Assembly (NCBI GenBank): GCA_003154775.1
Contig: PMES01000072.1
Coordinates: 1 to 64,000 of the forward strand
DNA from: Acidobacteriota bacterium
GTDB lineage: Bacteria; Acidobacteriota; Terriglobia; Acidiferrales; UBA7541
Reading direction: 5' to 3'
DNA: 64,000 nt
Of the stretch, positions 27,829 to 38,500 are shown piece after piece. Within the stretch, counting starts at the first letter, position 1. The number at the start of each line of letters is the position of its first letter. Position numbers and translations under genes: made by a program. Below the pieces are notes generated by a model. The model did no database searches and was not told where the DNA came from. It was given only the letters and a program-made list of their open reading frames with translations.

Positions 27829-28583
27829 AATACCGAGCCTCCATTCACATTCAATATTTCGCCGGTCATGAAATTCGCGAGGTCCGAAGCAAGAAACAGG
27901 ATCGGCCCCGCGACTTCTTCCGCGGTCCCCGGCCGCCCCAGGGGAATCACGCTGGCCGCCATTTTTTGTCCCGCCTTCGTATCCAGCACGGGGTTCGACA
28001 TGTCCGTGGCCACCCAGCCCGGCGCAACGCTATTCACCACAATTCCGTGGCACGCCAGCTCCGTGGAGAGCCCCTTCGTCAGGCTGATGATCGCGCCCTT
28101 GGACGCTCCATAATGCGTGTGGAGCGATTCGCCGCGTTGTCCCGCCGTTGAACTGATCGTTATAATCTTCCCCGATTTCTGTTTGATCATCTGTGGCACC
28201 GCAAAGTGAATCACCGAATAGACGCTCTTCAGATTGATGCGGATCATGTCGTCCCACTGTTTTTCAGTCATCTTTTCGATGGGCAAGTCTTCCACATTCC
28301 ACACGCCCGCGTTGGCCACTAGAATGTCCAGGCGTCCCAGCCGGGTGATCGCGTGCTCCACCAGTTTCTTGTTGTCCGCGTGCTTCCCGGCATCGGCCTT
28401 GAACGCCTCCACGCGCGTGCCATGCTTCGCGGTCTCCTGCTCCAACAGCTTGGCGGCTTCTTTGGCGGAGTTGTAGCTGAAAACCACATCCGCTCCAGCC
28501 TGGGCAAACAGCTTCACGGCTGCCGCCCCGATTCCCCGCGATCCTCCCGTTATCAACGCCGCCTTTCCTGCCAGTGAAATCAT
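27819..28583 (-). CDS. SDR-family oxidoreductase, FabG-like
   Basis: A 254-residue classical SDR: GKAALITGGSRGIGAAAVKLF, VANAGVWN, ITISSTAGQRG, H-Y-G-A-S-K (Tyr and Lys catalytic), NSVAPGWVATDMSN, and GGSVLCG at the end. It looks like a 3-oxoacyl-ACP reductase or a related NADP-dependent dehydrogenase; the true substrate is unknown. It is followed, with a 10-bp overlap, by the LolA-like gene. Confidence 0.88.
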   Translation of the reverse strand: MISLAGKAALITGGSRGIGAAAVKLFAQAGADVVFSYNSAKEAAKLLEQETAKHGTRVEAFKADAGKHADNKKLVEHAITRLGRLDILVANAGVWNVEDLPIEKMTEKQWDDMIRINLKSVYSVIHFAVPQMIKQKSGKIITISSTAGQRGESLHTHYGASKGAIISLTKGLSTELACHGIVVNSVAPGWVATDMSNPVLDTKAGQKMAASVIPLGRPGTAEEVAGPILFLASDLANFMTGEILNVNGGSVLCG

Positions 28584-28648
28584 GATTCCCCCATTCTCAG
28601 ATTCATAAATTCGGTGCGTGGTTGGCCTTCAAGTTCCGTTTGCGACGA

Positions 28649-29425
28649 CTACCGCGCCGGCGCAACGCCACGCGCTGCCTGTGCCGCCGCTACAAACTCT
28701 TCAAAAAGCTTGCTCGCCAGGGCATCTCCCGGCATGCGTTCTGGGTGCCATTGCACCCCGACCACCCAATTCGCGTCGCCGGTCCATTCCACGCTTTCCA
28801 CGATGCCGTCCTCTGCCTGACCCGTGACCCGTAGATTGCGCCCGGGCTTCTCGATCGACTGGTGGTGCGAGCTGTTCACCACGGCGTGGGTCGCGCCCGC
28901 CAACTTGGCCAACTGACTGTCCGCGGTAAAGCGGACTTCGTGCTGCGGATCTCTTGGCAACTCGGGTACAACGTCCTTTTTGCGGTGCGGGATGCTGGTG
29001 TCGGTTTCGCTGCGCAGGTCCTGGATCAGCGTTCCGCCAAGAAACACATTCAAAAGTTGGCACCCGTAGCAGATGGCCAAGACCGGTTTCCGCGACTCTA
29101 ACGCATGGCTCAAGATGGCGCGATCCGTCTGCTCCCGCGGCAGGTCGGCCGGCGCGGATTTGCCGTGATTCACGGCGCCGTATTCGCCCGGCTCAACGTC
29201 GGCTGGGCTTCCGGGCAGGACAAAACCATCCAGCCCCCGCAATTGCCCCTCCAAGCTCTCCGGATGAGCCAGGGAGAGGAGAATCGGCTCGCCGCCAGCC
29301 TTCCTCACGGCTTCCATGTAATAGCGGATTTTCGGCAAGTTCCCCTCGGCCTCCTCCTGCGAAGTCCGCCAGGGGATGCCAATCCTCGCTCGGTTGGGGC
29401 CGTTGGGCGCCATCGAATCCAGCAT
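28649..29425 (-). CDS. Class I glutamine amidotransferase-like protein, peptidase C26 family
   Basis: A protein of about 258 residues (start taken at ATG 29425, MLDSMAPNGPN; a TTG at 29452 is possible). The nucleophile is Cys in LAICYGCQLLNVFLGGTLIQDL; SSHHQSIEKPG and GVQWHPERM supply the other C26 motifs with catalytic His and Glu. It resembles gamma-glutamyl-gamma-aminobutyrate hydrolases such as PuuD. The first part, ARIGIPWRTS, is the usual strand 1. No other putrescine genes are adjacent. Confidence 0.88.
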   Translation of the reverse strand: MLDSMAPNGPNRARIGIPWRTSQEEAEGNLPKIRYYMEAVRKAGGEPILLSLAHPESLEGQLRGLDGFVLPGSPADVEPGEYGAVNHGKSAPADLPREQTDRAILSHALESRKPVLAICYGCQLLNVFLGGTLIQDLRSETDTSIPHRKKDVVPELPRDPQHEVRFTADSQLAKLAGATHAVVNSSHHQSIEKPGRNLRVTGQAEDGIVESVEWTGDANWVVGVQWHPERMPGDALASKLFEEFVAAAQAARGVAPAR

Positions 29426-29542
29426 CGTAACATCCGGCGGAAAGGCCAGCAACCGGGCTCCCTGGGAGGGGAATGGCGTCAGTGTTCCAGCGAAACTGAC
29501 CCTTGCGCGGAAGCGTAAAGGCTGGCGATTATCGTTCTGTTC

Positions 29543-31384
29543 TCAGTTCGCCGGGGTGCCGTCGAGGATGGGATGGTCCCTTCCCAGGAGCGTTCGACCC
29601 GGCTGGCCGTTGAGATCGAAAACGACGACTTCATTTTCGCCTGCGCGCAGCCAGGGGCCTGGGACGTACAGAGTCTTCTGGGGACCGATGCTCCAGATCC
29701 GGCCGAGGGGCTGGTCATTCAGCCAGACCGCGCCTTTTGCAAAGGCGCTGGTATCGAGAAACGTGTCCGCGGGCGTATCGACGTGGAAGGTGGCGCGGTA
29801 GAAGCAGGCGCCCTCGCACGAGGTGCGCGCAAAGGCCAGCTTCGAAGGTTCTGCCATAGGCAAAGGATAGATGTCCCAGCCGAGCAGCGGTTTGCCGGCG
29901 AGTGTGATTTGCTTCGTGATGCCCTTGCGTTCTCCGCGCAGCACAACGGTAAAGTTGACCCGGCCGGTATTTTCAACGAGTATGTCCAGCCTCGCGCCGG
30001 CAGCCGGCACTTTTAGCCGAAGGTGGTTCTGCTCCAAGCGACGATCAAGCGCACCCACCAGCTTGCCATCGAGAAACACCTGCGCATAGTCATGGAGTTC
30101 GTCGAGAACGAGATTGCCCTCCGTGGCTCCGTCGAGATGTTTGCGATAGAGAATGTAGCCATAGGCTTGGTCCAGGTCTTCCATACTCTGGACCTGTTCG
30201 GAGTGGACCGCAGACGGGAGCACACTCCAGAGGGAGACTGCTTCTTCCAGCTTGAACTCCGGGATTTTCGTTGCGGCTGGCGAAGGCGGCACAGCAGGCG
30301 GCGTGGTTCCGGTCGCCTTGGCGATGACGTCACGGAAGGTGAAGTATTTCGGCGTGGGGCGGCCACTCTCGTCGAGCGGGGCGTCGTAATCGTAGCTGGT
30401 GACATCCGGCTCGTAGTTCTTGCCGTCGCTGTTGGCGCCATTCATCCAACCGAAGCTGGTGCCGCCGTGAAACATGTACAGGCTGACGGAATAGCCCTGG
30501 CGCAACATCCAGTCCAGATTGGCGGCCTCGTTGGCCGCGTTGGTCTTGCCGTGTTTGCCGCCCCAGTGATCGAACCAGCCGTCCCAGTACTCGCTGTTAA
30601 AGAACGGGCCGTTGGGGCGGATTTTTTTCAGAATGGCGAAACTTCTCTGTGCCGCCCCGGGATCGGAGCCGCCAAAGTTGATTCCGACGGGCAGGTCGGG
30701 AAGAGAGCCCGCGGCAATCTCCTCCGGTCCGTCGGCCGTATAAAACACGGATTGGGTGAACCCCGCATCCACCAGCATGCGGCGGGTTTGCTCCATGTAG
30801 GCGTGATCATCGCCGAAGGAGCCGTATTCGTTTTCCACCTGGACCAGAATGATGGGGCCGCCTTTGTTGATCTGCAGCGGCGCGAGCTCCTCGCCGAGGC
30901 GCTTGAGCCAGCGGGCGGTGGGCTCAAGGAATTTCGGATCGCGGCTGCGAACGACGATGGAATGATCTTTCAGAAGCCAGGCGGGATATCCGCCGAACTC
31001 CCACTCGGCGCAGGCATAGGGGCCGGGGCGCAAGATGACGTACAGGCCTTCCTGTTGCGCTTCGCGAATGAATTCGGCGACGTCGTTGCTGCCGGAGAAA
31101 TCGTAATCGCCGGGGCGGGGTTCATGCGCGTTCCAGAAAACATAGGTGGTGACGGTGTTGAGTCCCATGGCCTTGGCCATGCGAAAACGGTCACGCCAGT
31201 AGGCGCGCGGGATGCGCGCGTAGTGCATCTCACCGGAAATGATCTGGAAGGGTTTGCCATTGAGAAGAAACTGGCCGTCGTGTACGGCGAAGCTTCCGGG
31301 CACGGCATGCTGCTGCGCCGGCGCAGCGGAAGAAAAAATTGTCAGGGAGACAAAGAAGAAAAGGCACAGCCACTTGGAGTTCAT
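29543..31384 (-). CDS. GH35 beta-galactosidase, exported
   Basis: Starting at ATG 31384 the 613-residue product has a signal peptide (MNSKWLCLFFFVSLTIFSSA...AQ). The GH35 TIM barrel begins FLLNGKPFQIISGEMHYARIP. The acid/base Glu is in VQVENEYGSFG and the nucleophile Glu in FNSEYWDGWFDHWG. C-terminal beta domains carry galactose-binding-like segments (YRATFHVDTPADTFLD, AVWLNDQPLGRIWSIGPQ). It should hydrolyse terminal beta-galactosides of plant polysaccharides in the periplasm. An in-frame ATG 36 bp upstream is less likely, as it precedes the signal with charged residues. Confidence 0.93.
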   Translation of the reverse strand: MNSKWLCLFFFVSLTIFSSAAPAQQHAVPGSFAVHDGQFLLNGKPFQIISGEMHYARIPRAYWRDRFRMAKAMGLNTVTTYVFWNAHEPRPGDYDFSGSNDVAEFIREAQQEGLYVILRPGPYACAEWEFGGYPAWLLKDHSIVVRSRDPKFLEPTARWLKRLGEELAPLQINKGGPIILVQVENEYGSFGDDHAYMEQTRRMLVDAGFTQSVFYTADGPEEIAAGSLPDLPVGINFGGSDPGAAQRSFAILKKIRPNGPFFNSEYWDGWFDHWGGKHGKTNAANEAANLDWMLRQGYSVSLYMFHGGTSFGWMNGANSDGKNYEPDVTSYDYDAPLDESGRPTPKYFTFRDVIAKATGTTPPAVPPSPAATKIPEFKLEEAVSLWSVLPSAVHSEQVQSMEDLDQAYGYILYRKHLDGATEGNLVLDELHDYAQVFLDGKLVGALDRRLEQNHLRLKVPAAGARLDILVENTGRVNFTVVLRGERKGITKQITLAGKPLLGWDIYPLPMAEPSKLAFARTSCEGACFYRATFHVDTPADTFLDTSAFAKGAVWLNDQPLGRIWSIGPQKTLYVPGPWLRAGENEVVVFDLNGQPGRTLLGRDHPILDGTPAN

Positions 31385-31423
31385 GACCCCCAGTTTGCGC
31401 CTGTGAAAGCGAGTTGCCAAGTT

Positions 31424-31999
31424 CTATGCGTGCTTCTTCCCCTCCGCACTCCTCGTTGCGGCGGTCGTGGGGCTTCCTTTTGAGGGATCCGGATTCGCCA
31501 TCACTTTCGCGGCTTGCGCCGCCCGGAATTTCCGCACCGCTTCCCGATACTCTGGGTACTTGACTCCCAAAATCGCCGCCGCGAACAGCGCCGCATTGAT
31601 GGCTCCGGCTTTTCCGATCGCCAGCGTTCCCACGGGAATTCCTCCCGGCATCTGCACCATGGAAAGTAGCGAATCCAGCCCCTTCAGCGCCTTTGATTCG
31701 ATCGGCACGCCCAGAACGGGCAGCAATGTCTTGGCCGCGGTAACCCCCGGCAAGTGTGCCGCGCCGCCTGCGCCCGCGATAATCACCTGCATCCCGCGTT
31801 GCTCCGCCGCTGCCGCGTACTCGAACAGCAAGTCCGGCGTGCGGTGTGCGGAGATAACCCGCGTCTCAAACGGCACCCCCAGCTCTTCCAGTGTTTTCGC
31901 GGTGTGCTCCATCGTCTCCCAATCCGACGTGGAGCCCATGATCACGCCCACGAGAACCTTCTGTTGCTTTTCTGCTTCACCGCTTGCATTGTTTTTCAT
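31424..31999 (-). CDS. purE: N5-carboxyaminoimidazole ribonucleotide mutase
   Basis: A 191-residue protein with [21 protein letters not shown] and [14 protein letters not shown], the three PurE signatures. It isomerises N5-CAIR to CAIR in purine synthesis. The family core ends near residue 160; the last 30 residues are a low-complexity tail. PurK is not adjacent. The gene sits apart from the purQ-L-F-M run at 40-46.6 kb, downstream of folC. Confidence 0.94.
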   Translation of the reverse strand: MKNNASGEAEKQQKVLVGVIMGSTSDWETMEHTAKTLEELGVPFETRVISAHRTPDLLFEYAAAAEQRGMQVIIAGAGGAAHLPGVTAAKTLLPVLGVPIESKALKGLDSLLSMVQMPGGIPVGTLAIGKAGAINAALFAAAILGVKYPEYREAVRKFRAAQAAKVMANPDPSKGSPTTAATRSAEGKKHA

Positions 32000-32088
32000 G
32001 TCTCTCGGTTTCCGTCCTGATGAGTCCCTCTCTCAAAAAAGAGAAGGCCGGCCATCTGGCCGGCTTAGGATCGCGATAGGTCCTTATT

Positions 32089-33444
32089 CTACGGACTTTT
32101 CCAGCCCGATGCGACTTTTCTGCGCTGCTTCCACGCCTGCCGCAACTGCCCCACCAGGTACAACGATCCGGTGACGAACACCGCATCCTCGGGTTTTGCC
32201 TTTTCCAGCGCGGCTTCGAGCGCTCGCTCCGCTTCCGGATAAACGGTGTAGCGTTCCACGTGATGCCCCGCCATACGGGCAAGCTGCGTCGCGCTGATCG
32301 CGCGCGGGGTCTGCGCCTCCGTGAACAGCACTTCGTAGGCATGCGGGAAAAGCGCGCCCGTGACTTCATCCACTGCCTTATCGCGCATTGCTCCGAACAC
32401 CATGTACACCTTGCGGCCGCGAAAATTCTCTCCCAGAAACGCCGCGAGTTCCTTCGCCGCCCCCGGGTTGTGCGCTCCATCGAAGTACACGTCGGGCCGC
32501 GTCCCAAATCGTTCAATCCGCCCCGGCCACTCTGTTGCCGCAATGCCTCGAACGATGTTCTCATCGCTGATACGGTAGCCGCGTTCCTGCAGCAACCGTG
32601 CCGCCGCCACGGCATTCAGCGCATTCTGCAATTGGAATCGCCCGGGCAGGCGAGGCGCCAGCTCGTACATCCGGCCGGTCGCAACATCCTCCACTGCCGC
32701 GCGCACACAACCTTCTTCCACGCGCTCACTTTTCACGCGAAACGCCTCGCTCGTCTCCGATACGGCACATCGCAGCTCCCGCGCCCGCGCCAGCAGTACT
32801 TCCCTCACTTCCGGTTGTTGCGCGGCAATCACCGCAGGCACCACAGGCTTCAGAATGCCCGCCTTTTCTCCGGCGATTTCCCGCAACGAATGTCCTAGGA
32901 AGTTTTCATGATCGAAATCGATGCGTGTGATGATGGAAACCACCGGCGTCACGATATTTGTCGCGTCCAGCCGGCCACCCAACCCCACTTCGACCACGCC
33001 AAAATCCACGCGCTCCCGCGCAAAAATCTCGAAGGCCAGCGCGGTCACGCTCTCGAAATATGTCGGATGCGCTCGCAACTTTCCCTCTGCCAGCAATCCC
33101 TCGATTACGGCTTGCATCCCTGTGAACGTTTCCGCGAACATCGCATCGCTGACCTCTTCGCCGCCCACCCGTATGCGCTCATTGATGCGTTCCAGATGCG
33201 GCGAAGTGTTCAGCCCTGTCCGGAAACCCGCATCCCGCAAGATGGCTTCGAGGAACGCCGCCGTCGAGCCTTTGCCGTTTGTGCCTGCAATGTGCACCAC
33301 TGGGTACGCGCGGTCGGGCCACCCCAGGCGCTCCGCCAGCACGGTTATGTTTTGCAAATCGAATTTTGCGGCGGAAGCCTGTGTAGGCGCAGCCAATTCG
33401 CGGCCGAGAGATAGAAGATATCGGACCGCGATTTCGTAATTCAT
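32089..33444 (-). CDS. folC: Bifunctional folylpolyglutamate/dihydrofolate synthase
   Basis: A 451-residue Mur-ligase-like enzyme. ATP loop VVHIAGTNGKGSTAAFLEAIL, folate-binding LNTSPHLERINERI, VGLGGRLDATNIV, ITRIDFDHENFLG, and a C-terminal domain with YFDGAHNPGAAKEL. It adds glutamate to folates in the cytosol. It starts 1 bp after the accD stop codon, so the two are co-translated. Confidence 0.94.
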   Translation of the reverse strand: MNYEIAVRYLLSLGRELAAPTQASAAKFDLQNITVLAERLGWPDRAYPVVHIAGTNGKGSTAAFLEAILRDAGFRTGLNTSPHLERINERIRVGGEEVSDAMFAETFTGMQAVIEGLLAEGKLRAHPTYFESVTALAFEIFARERVDFGVVEVGLGGRLDATNIVTPVVSIITRIDFDHENFLGHSLREIAGEKAGILKPVVPAVIAAQQPEVREVLLARARELRCAVSETSEAFRVKSERVEEGCVRAAVEDVATGRMYELAPRLPGRFQLQNALNAVAAARLLQERGYRISDENIVRGIAATEWPGRIERFGTRPDVYFDGAHNPGAAKELAAFLGENFRGRKVYMVFGAMRDKAVDEVTGALFPHAYEVLFTEAQTPRAISATQLARMAGHHVERYTVYPEAERALEAALEKAKPEDAVFVTGSLYLVGQLRQAWKQRRKVASGWKSP

Positions 33445-33445
33445 T

Positions 33446-34294
33446 TCAGGAGATCAGTAGGTCGAGTGCGTTGGAAACGAAGGCCTTCATGTCCTTGCGA
33501 TGAACCACGGCATCCAGGAATCCATGCTCCAGCAGGAATTCCGAGCGTTGGAAGCCCTCCGGCAGTTTTTGCCGGATGGTCTGCTCGATCACGCGGGGTC
33601 CAGCGAATCCGATCAACGCGCCAGGTTCCGCAATGTTCAGGTCGCCCAGCATCGCGAAGCTCGCCGTGACGCCGCCGGTCGTCGGGTCCGTCAGCACCGA
33701 AATATACGGCAGCTTTTCTTCGTCCAGACGCGCCAATGCCGCGGACACTTTCACCAATTGCATCAGGCTGATCGTGCCTTCCATCATGCGTGCGCCGCCG
33801 GAACACGACACGATGACCAGCGGCTGCCGCGTTTCCATCGCCAGCTCAATCGCGCGCGTCACTTTCTCCCCAACCACCGCTCCCATCGATCCGCCGATGA
33901 ATCCAAACTCCATGGCGCAGCACACCACTGGCCGGCCGTTCAATTGGCCCTCGGCCGTCCTGATGGCGTCGTTCATGCCCAGCTTTTTCTGCGCATCCTT
34001 GATGCGTTTTGCGTACGGCTTCGTGTCCACAAACTTCAGCGGATCCGTCGAGACCATCCCCGCATCGTGCTCCGTCCAATTGCCGTCCAGCAGCATGGCC
34101 AGCCGCTGCTTGGAACTCATCCGGAAATGGAATTGGCACTTCGGACAGACGAGCAGGTTTTCTTCCAGGTCCTTCCGGAACACGATGGCCCGGCAGGACT
34201 CGCACTTCATCCACAATCCCTCTGTGCGCACGCGGCGCTCTTCCGGCGGGGTGGCCTGATCGATTGCCTTTTTGTCTCGCTTAAACCATGACAT
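33446..34294 (-). CDS. accD: Acetyl-CoA carboxylase carboxyltransferase subunit beta
   Basis: A 282-residue protein with an N-terminal zinc ribbon (KCESCRAIVFRKDLEENLLVCPKC) and a crotonase fold: FIGGSMGAVVGEKVTRAIELA, SCSGGARMMEGTISLMQL, DPTTGGVTASFAMLGD, GFAGPRVIEQT. It carboxylates acetyl-CoA in fatty-acid synthesis. The accD-folC pairing is common in bacteria. accA is not in the window. Confidence 0.95.
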   Translation of the reverse strand: MSWFKRDKKAIDQATPPEERRVRTEGLWMKCESCRAIVFRKDLEENLLVCPKCQFHFRMSSKQRLAMLLDGNWTEHDAGMVSTDPLKFVDTKPYAKRIKDAQKKLGMNDAIRTAEGQLNGRPVVCCAMEFGFIGGSMGAVVGEKVTRAIELAMETRQPLVIVSCSGGARMMEGTISLMQLVKVSAALARLDEEKLPYISVLTDPTTGGVTASFAMLGDLNIAEPGALIGFAGPRVIEQTIRQKLPEGFQRSEFLLEHGFLDAVVHRKDMKAFVSNALDLLIS

Positions 34295-34306
34295 GGGAAA
34301 GTTTTC

Positions 34307-34334
34307 AGTCTTAAGTCTTAAGTCTTAAGTTTTA
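34307..34334. repeat. Heptanucleotide tandem repeat (AGTCTTA, about four units)
   Basis: Upstream of accD there are three exact AGTCTTA units (34307-34327) and one variant, AGTTTTA (34328-34334), then a partial unit. The 381-bp gap from 34295 to 34675 also holds the REP-like element at 34462-34510 and no convincing gene. Confidence 0.8.
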
Positions 34335-34461
34335 AGTTATCAGTTCCAAGTCAACTTCGCCAATTCTCCCTGAGCCCCCCTGAGTCAGGGTCCGATTCCT
34401 TCGGCTTTGCTCAGAAACCCATCAACTGGCCGCGAGAAAGGTCTCTTTGCTTTAGGAGGCC

Positions 34462-34510
34462 GGGGCTTAAGCCCCAGCGTAAAGCCCCAAGACGAACGGG
34501 CTTTAGCCCC
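34462..34510. repeat. REP-like double palindrome upstream of accD
   Basis: GGGGCTTAAGCCCC at 34462-34475 and GGGCTTTAGCCCC at 34498-34510, followed by TAAAGAAAAC. Same architecture as the element at 22348-22405 and the in-gene copy at 45361-45417. Confidence 0.7.
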
Positions 34511-34675
34511 TAAAGAAAACCTCGCCCGGTATTCGCCCTATTCCGTCAAGCCGCTTCCGCCTCCAAGCGTCAATTCTAGAAAAGTCGCCCAGTGCAGCAC
34601 CGCAAATTTGAATAAAAACCTGTAGCCAACTCGCGATACGAATTACTTAAACCTGATGACTGAGAACTGACAACT

Positions 34676-35212
34676 TCAATAATCAATCCCTCGCTGTGCC
34701 AGTATACCCTTCGTGTAAGGGTGTTTCACTTCTTTCATCTCGGTCACCAGGTCCGCTTCCTCCACCAGCAGCGGGTGGGCATTGCGTCCTGTGCAAATGA
34801 CGTGGACCTGTTCCGGGCGTTTCTTCAGCGCCTCCACCACCTTTTCCGCGTCCAGCATCTTGTAGCTGATTGTGTAGTTGATCTCGTCCAGGATCACCAG
34901 GCCGTAATTTCCGCTGTAAATCGCCGCGCGCCCCGCCTCCCAGCACTCTTCGGCCAGGCGAATATCTTCCGAATCGGTCTCCGCGCTTCCGATCTTCACG
35001 AACCCCCGCCCCATCGGGCGTATTTCGAATTTGTCATCGCCCAGCAGTTTTGCCGCGTCCAACTCGCCGTAATGCCATGAACCCTTGATGAACTGCACCA
35101 TCAGCACGCGCAGTCCCTGCCCCACCGCGCGAAATGCCGCGCCCAGGGCGCACGTCGTCTTCCCCTTGCCCGGCCCCGTGTAAACAATCAGCAAGCCCTT
35201 CTCATTCGCCAT
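34676..35212 (-). CDS. cobO: Cob(I)yrinic acid a,c-diamide adenosyltransferase
   Basis: From the ATG at 35212 (MANEKGLLIVY) the product has 178 residues; an ATG 21 bp upstream is also in frame. The P-loop is YTGPGKGKTTCALGAAFRA, followed by RVLMVQFIKGSWHYGE, VILDEINYTISYKML and ICTGRNAHPLLVEEADLVTEM, all typical of CobA/CobO. It attaches adenosine to the cobalt of corrinoids. The product adenosylcobalamin is the cofactor of NrdJ, encoded at 58.5-61.3 kb. No other cobalamin genes are near. Confidence 0.93.
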   Translation of the reverse strand: MANEKGLLIVYTGPGKGKTTCALGAAFRAVGQGLRVLMVQFIKGSWHYGELDAAKLLGDDKFEIRPMGRGFVKIGSAETDSEDIRLAEECWEAGRAAIYSGNYGLVILDEINYTISYKMLDAEKVVEALKKRPEQVHVICTGRNAHPLLVEEADLVTEMKEVKHPYTKGILAQRGIDY

Positions 35213-35233
35213 TCGTGCTCTTCCTTGCGCCAA

Positions 35234-35548
35234 CTTGCCGCGGCGAAACTCTTCTCATCCAACAGTCAATGTTTTTCTAAACGGGTAGGAGCGAGTCGCG
35301 GCTGCTGCTTTTCTCGCGCGTAGCCGCCGGAGCAAGCTCCACGCCTCGGCAATTCTCTGTCTCTATCCCAGTCTGGATAGTTGCACCTCCCCAGTCAAGT
35401 TTGCAGACAGCTACATAGCGGATCTGTTTCCGATTATCAGAATTGACGAGGAGTTGGGCAACAAGGGCGAAAAACTCCCTCCAACTGCATTGGTCTCCGT
35501 GCCCAGTTGGCCCAAAACGATTGAAAATGTGTTGTATGATTATGCGAA
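35234..35548. other. Intergenic region between cobO and the TonB receptor gene
   Basis: This 315-bp stretch has no convincing gene. It includes a small palindrome, GGAGC-AA-GCTCC at 35329-35340, in a context like the REP-like elements but degenerate. A TATGAT at 35535-35540 lies about 9 bp before the receptor ATG and could be a -10, but no good -35 is present. Confidence 0.4.
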
Positions 35549-38500
35549 ATGTCTGGTGCCCCGTTGGTTTCAGGCCGCAAGCTCTGCTTTGCTGTTCTCC
35601 TCTTACTGGTTTTGCCGGCTCGGACTCTTTCCGCCAATTCCTGGAAAGGCATCGTGCACGACAAGCCCGGCCACGCCGTTGGCGAGGCCACGGTTTCACT
35701 GCAAGCAACATCAGGAAGCCGCGTCTACTCCGCCAATACCTCGGCCAGTGGGGAATTCTTTTTTGCGGACATTGCAGCGCAAAGCTACAGGGTCGCCGTC
35801 AAGGTTAACGGCAAAACCTGGAATGCCGTCGCGCCACTGGTCATTAAAGATGGCGGCGCGCTCGCCGCGGACCTCGAATTATCTGAGCATAATCAAACGC
35901 TGGTAGTGCTTGCGCTGGCAAACCCCGCTTCTCCACAAGGCAGTGGCGGCGCGCATCTTTCCAGCGGTGAAGTCTCCAGCCTCCCCCTGAACGAGCGCGA
36001 CTTTAGCAAGTTATTGCTTCTGGCCGCCGGCACGATGACGGACACGAACGGCACGGCTAACTTCACGCAACAATTCACCGCCAATGGACAGCGTGGTGTG
36101 ACCTCTGTTTTTGCCACGGATGGCGCGGACACCAGCGACCCCGAAATGGGCGGCGCCACCTTCGCCAACTTCAACGTGGACGCCATTCAGGAAGTGCAAT
36201 CGAGCTCGGGAGTGATGCCTGCGGAGATCGGGCACGGCGCCGCGGGGTTCACCAATGTGATCACCAAATCCGGCGCCAGCCAGATGCACGGTAGCGCTTT
36301 TGAGTTTGTGCGCAATGCGGCGTTTGACGCCCGGAATTATTTCGATCACGCAAGCGACGTTGATCCGCGGCGCCTGCCTCCATTCGCGCGCAACGAATTT
36401 GGCGTTACCAACGGCGGCCCGGTGGTAATCCCCGGCATCTACGACGGCCGGGACAACACCTTTTACTTCGCGGAGTATCAGGGTTTCCGGCAAGTCCTCG
36501 GCACCACGCAAGTCTTCGCCGTGCCCACCGCTGCGGAACATAACGGCATCGATACCACCACTTTTCCCGGCGACACTTTAACGGTTCCCGTGAACCCGGC
36601 CATTGCGCCGCTCCTGGCTCGCTACCCCCTCCCGAATGAGCCTAATGGCCCGTTCGGTGCGCGAACCTATGCCACCTCTTCGAAGGTTGTCACCAACACC
36701 GACCAGTTCTCCGTGCGCGTGGATCATCGGATTTCAGACCAGGCCACGCTGTTTACGCGATTCAGCCTCAACCAGGTGAATGGTCCAACCACGAATCCCG
36801 ATCAAACCGCCATCGACCCCAGCTTTGCCGTGAATTTCTTTGACCACCAGCGCAATGCCGCCGTGCGCTACTCGCGCACCATCTCGCCGCATCTCAACTT
36901 TGCCGCCGCCTTTGGGTATATCCGCAGCACTCCCATTTTCCCCACGCAGAACCCCACGGATCCCGCGTTGACTTACGGCGACGGTCTTTTCGAGGGCTTT
37001 AATACAGCGGATGGATCGATTACAGGCTCCTATAGCAATCTATACCAGGTCAAACTTGACATGGCCTGCGCGCGTGGCTCGCACAGTTTTAAGTGGGGTG
37101 TCGAAATACGTCTAAACAAGGACTCCACCATTTATGGCACCAATCCCAATGGCGTCTATGTCTTCGGCGGGGGAACCGCGTATTCACCCGTGCAGATCCT
37201 CTCTGCAAGCGGCTTGCACAATATCCAACCTGGCGACCCGCTTCCTGACGCGCTCACCGGCCTGCTGACCGCGACTCCGTATTCTTATTCGATCACTGCC
37301 GCGTCCAGCGTAACCCCCCAGGGCGACAAATTTGACGAAGCTGCCGTCCGCCGCGAGGCCTACAATTTTTATTTTCAGGATTCCTGGAAGTTTGCTCCGC
37401 GTTGGATCCTGAATTACGGCCTGCGCTATGAGCTGAACAGCCGCATCAAGGAAGCCAAGCACCGCACTTCGATTGGCCAACCCATTGGCCCGGATGGCCA
37501 GCCCGTATCGTTTGGCACTCCCGGCGCAACGGAGATTTTCTTGTACAATCCGCAACCAATTTATCCCCTGGATTGGCGCGGGCTCGGCCCGCGTGTTTCC
37601 GTCGACTTCGCCGTCACCAAACGCACCACCATCCATGCCGGCGGCGCGATTACCACGCTTCTTCCCAACTTGTGGCAGGACAATTCCGTGACCGGAGGAA
37701 TCCCCTTTGTGGTCCAGCCGCTGGACACGGCTCTGCCCGGAATCCCTGTGCCCTTCCATAACACCGCTGTGCCCCTGGCACTTCCACCGGCTTACACCAC
37801 CAGCGGACAACTTCTTTTCCCCAACGGAGACAGTTCGACCGTGGCGGCCAACACACAGATCGATCTGCAAAGATTTCAGAACGATCTCGAGGATTTGACT
37901 CCGGGCCACGAGGTTCAACTGTTGTCCACCGGGGTGATTTCGCGCGCTTTTCGGAACGGCTATATCGGAACCTATACTTTGGGCCTGGACCATGATTTTG
38001 GAGGCGTCAAGATGAGTGCCGCATACGTTGGAACTGCCGGCATACATCTGGCGAGTATGCTGGCACCAAACGGTTATGCGGGCGCCGATCCGGCGTTCGC
38101 TCCCTTCACGCAATTCAATTCCGCGGGAAAAGCCATTGGAGGCTTTGGGCCGGAGTACCTGATGGCCACGGGTTCCCATTCCAGCTATAACGCGTTGCAG
38201 ACCAGCGTCACCGAGAACGCTTCACGAATCGGCTTGAGCTTTCAGGCCAGTTATACGTTTTCCAAATCCATCGATGACACCAGTTCGGCATCGCAATACC
38301 TGCCGCAGAATCCTCAGAATCCTGCGGCAGACAGAGGGCCATCCAGCTTTGATGTGACGCACAGTTTTTCATTGAGCCTGATCCAGCTCCTGCCGTTGGA
38401 TCGCGTCGCTTTCCTGAAGCCTCTGGGAAAATATGTGACTGGCGGGTGGCAGTTCCTCAACATTACTTCTCTGTCCAGCGGGCCGCCCTTCACGGTCTAC

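Noticed and set aside
30023-31483. A 486-codon plus-strand frame opposite the GH35 gene
   Set aside because: Shadow of the beta-galactosidase codon pattern; no conserved domain, while the opposite strand has catalytic motifs.
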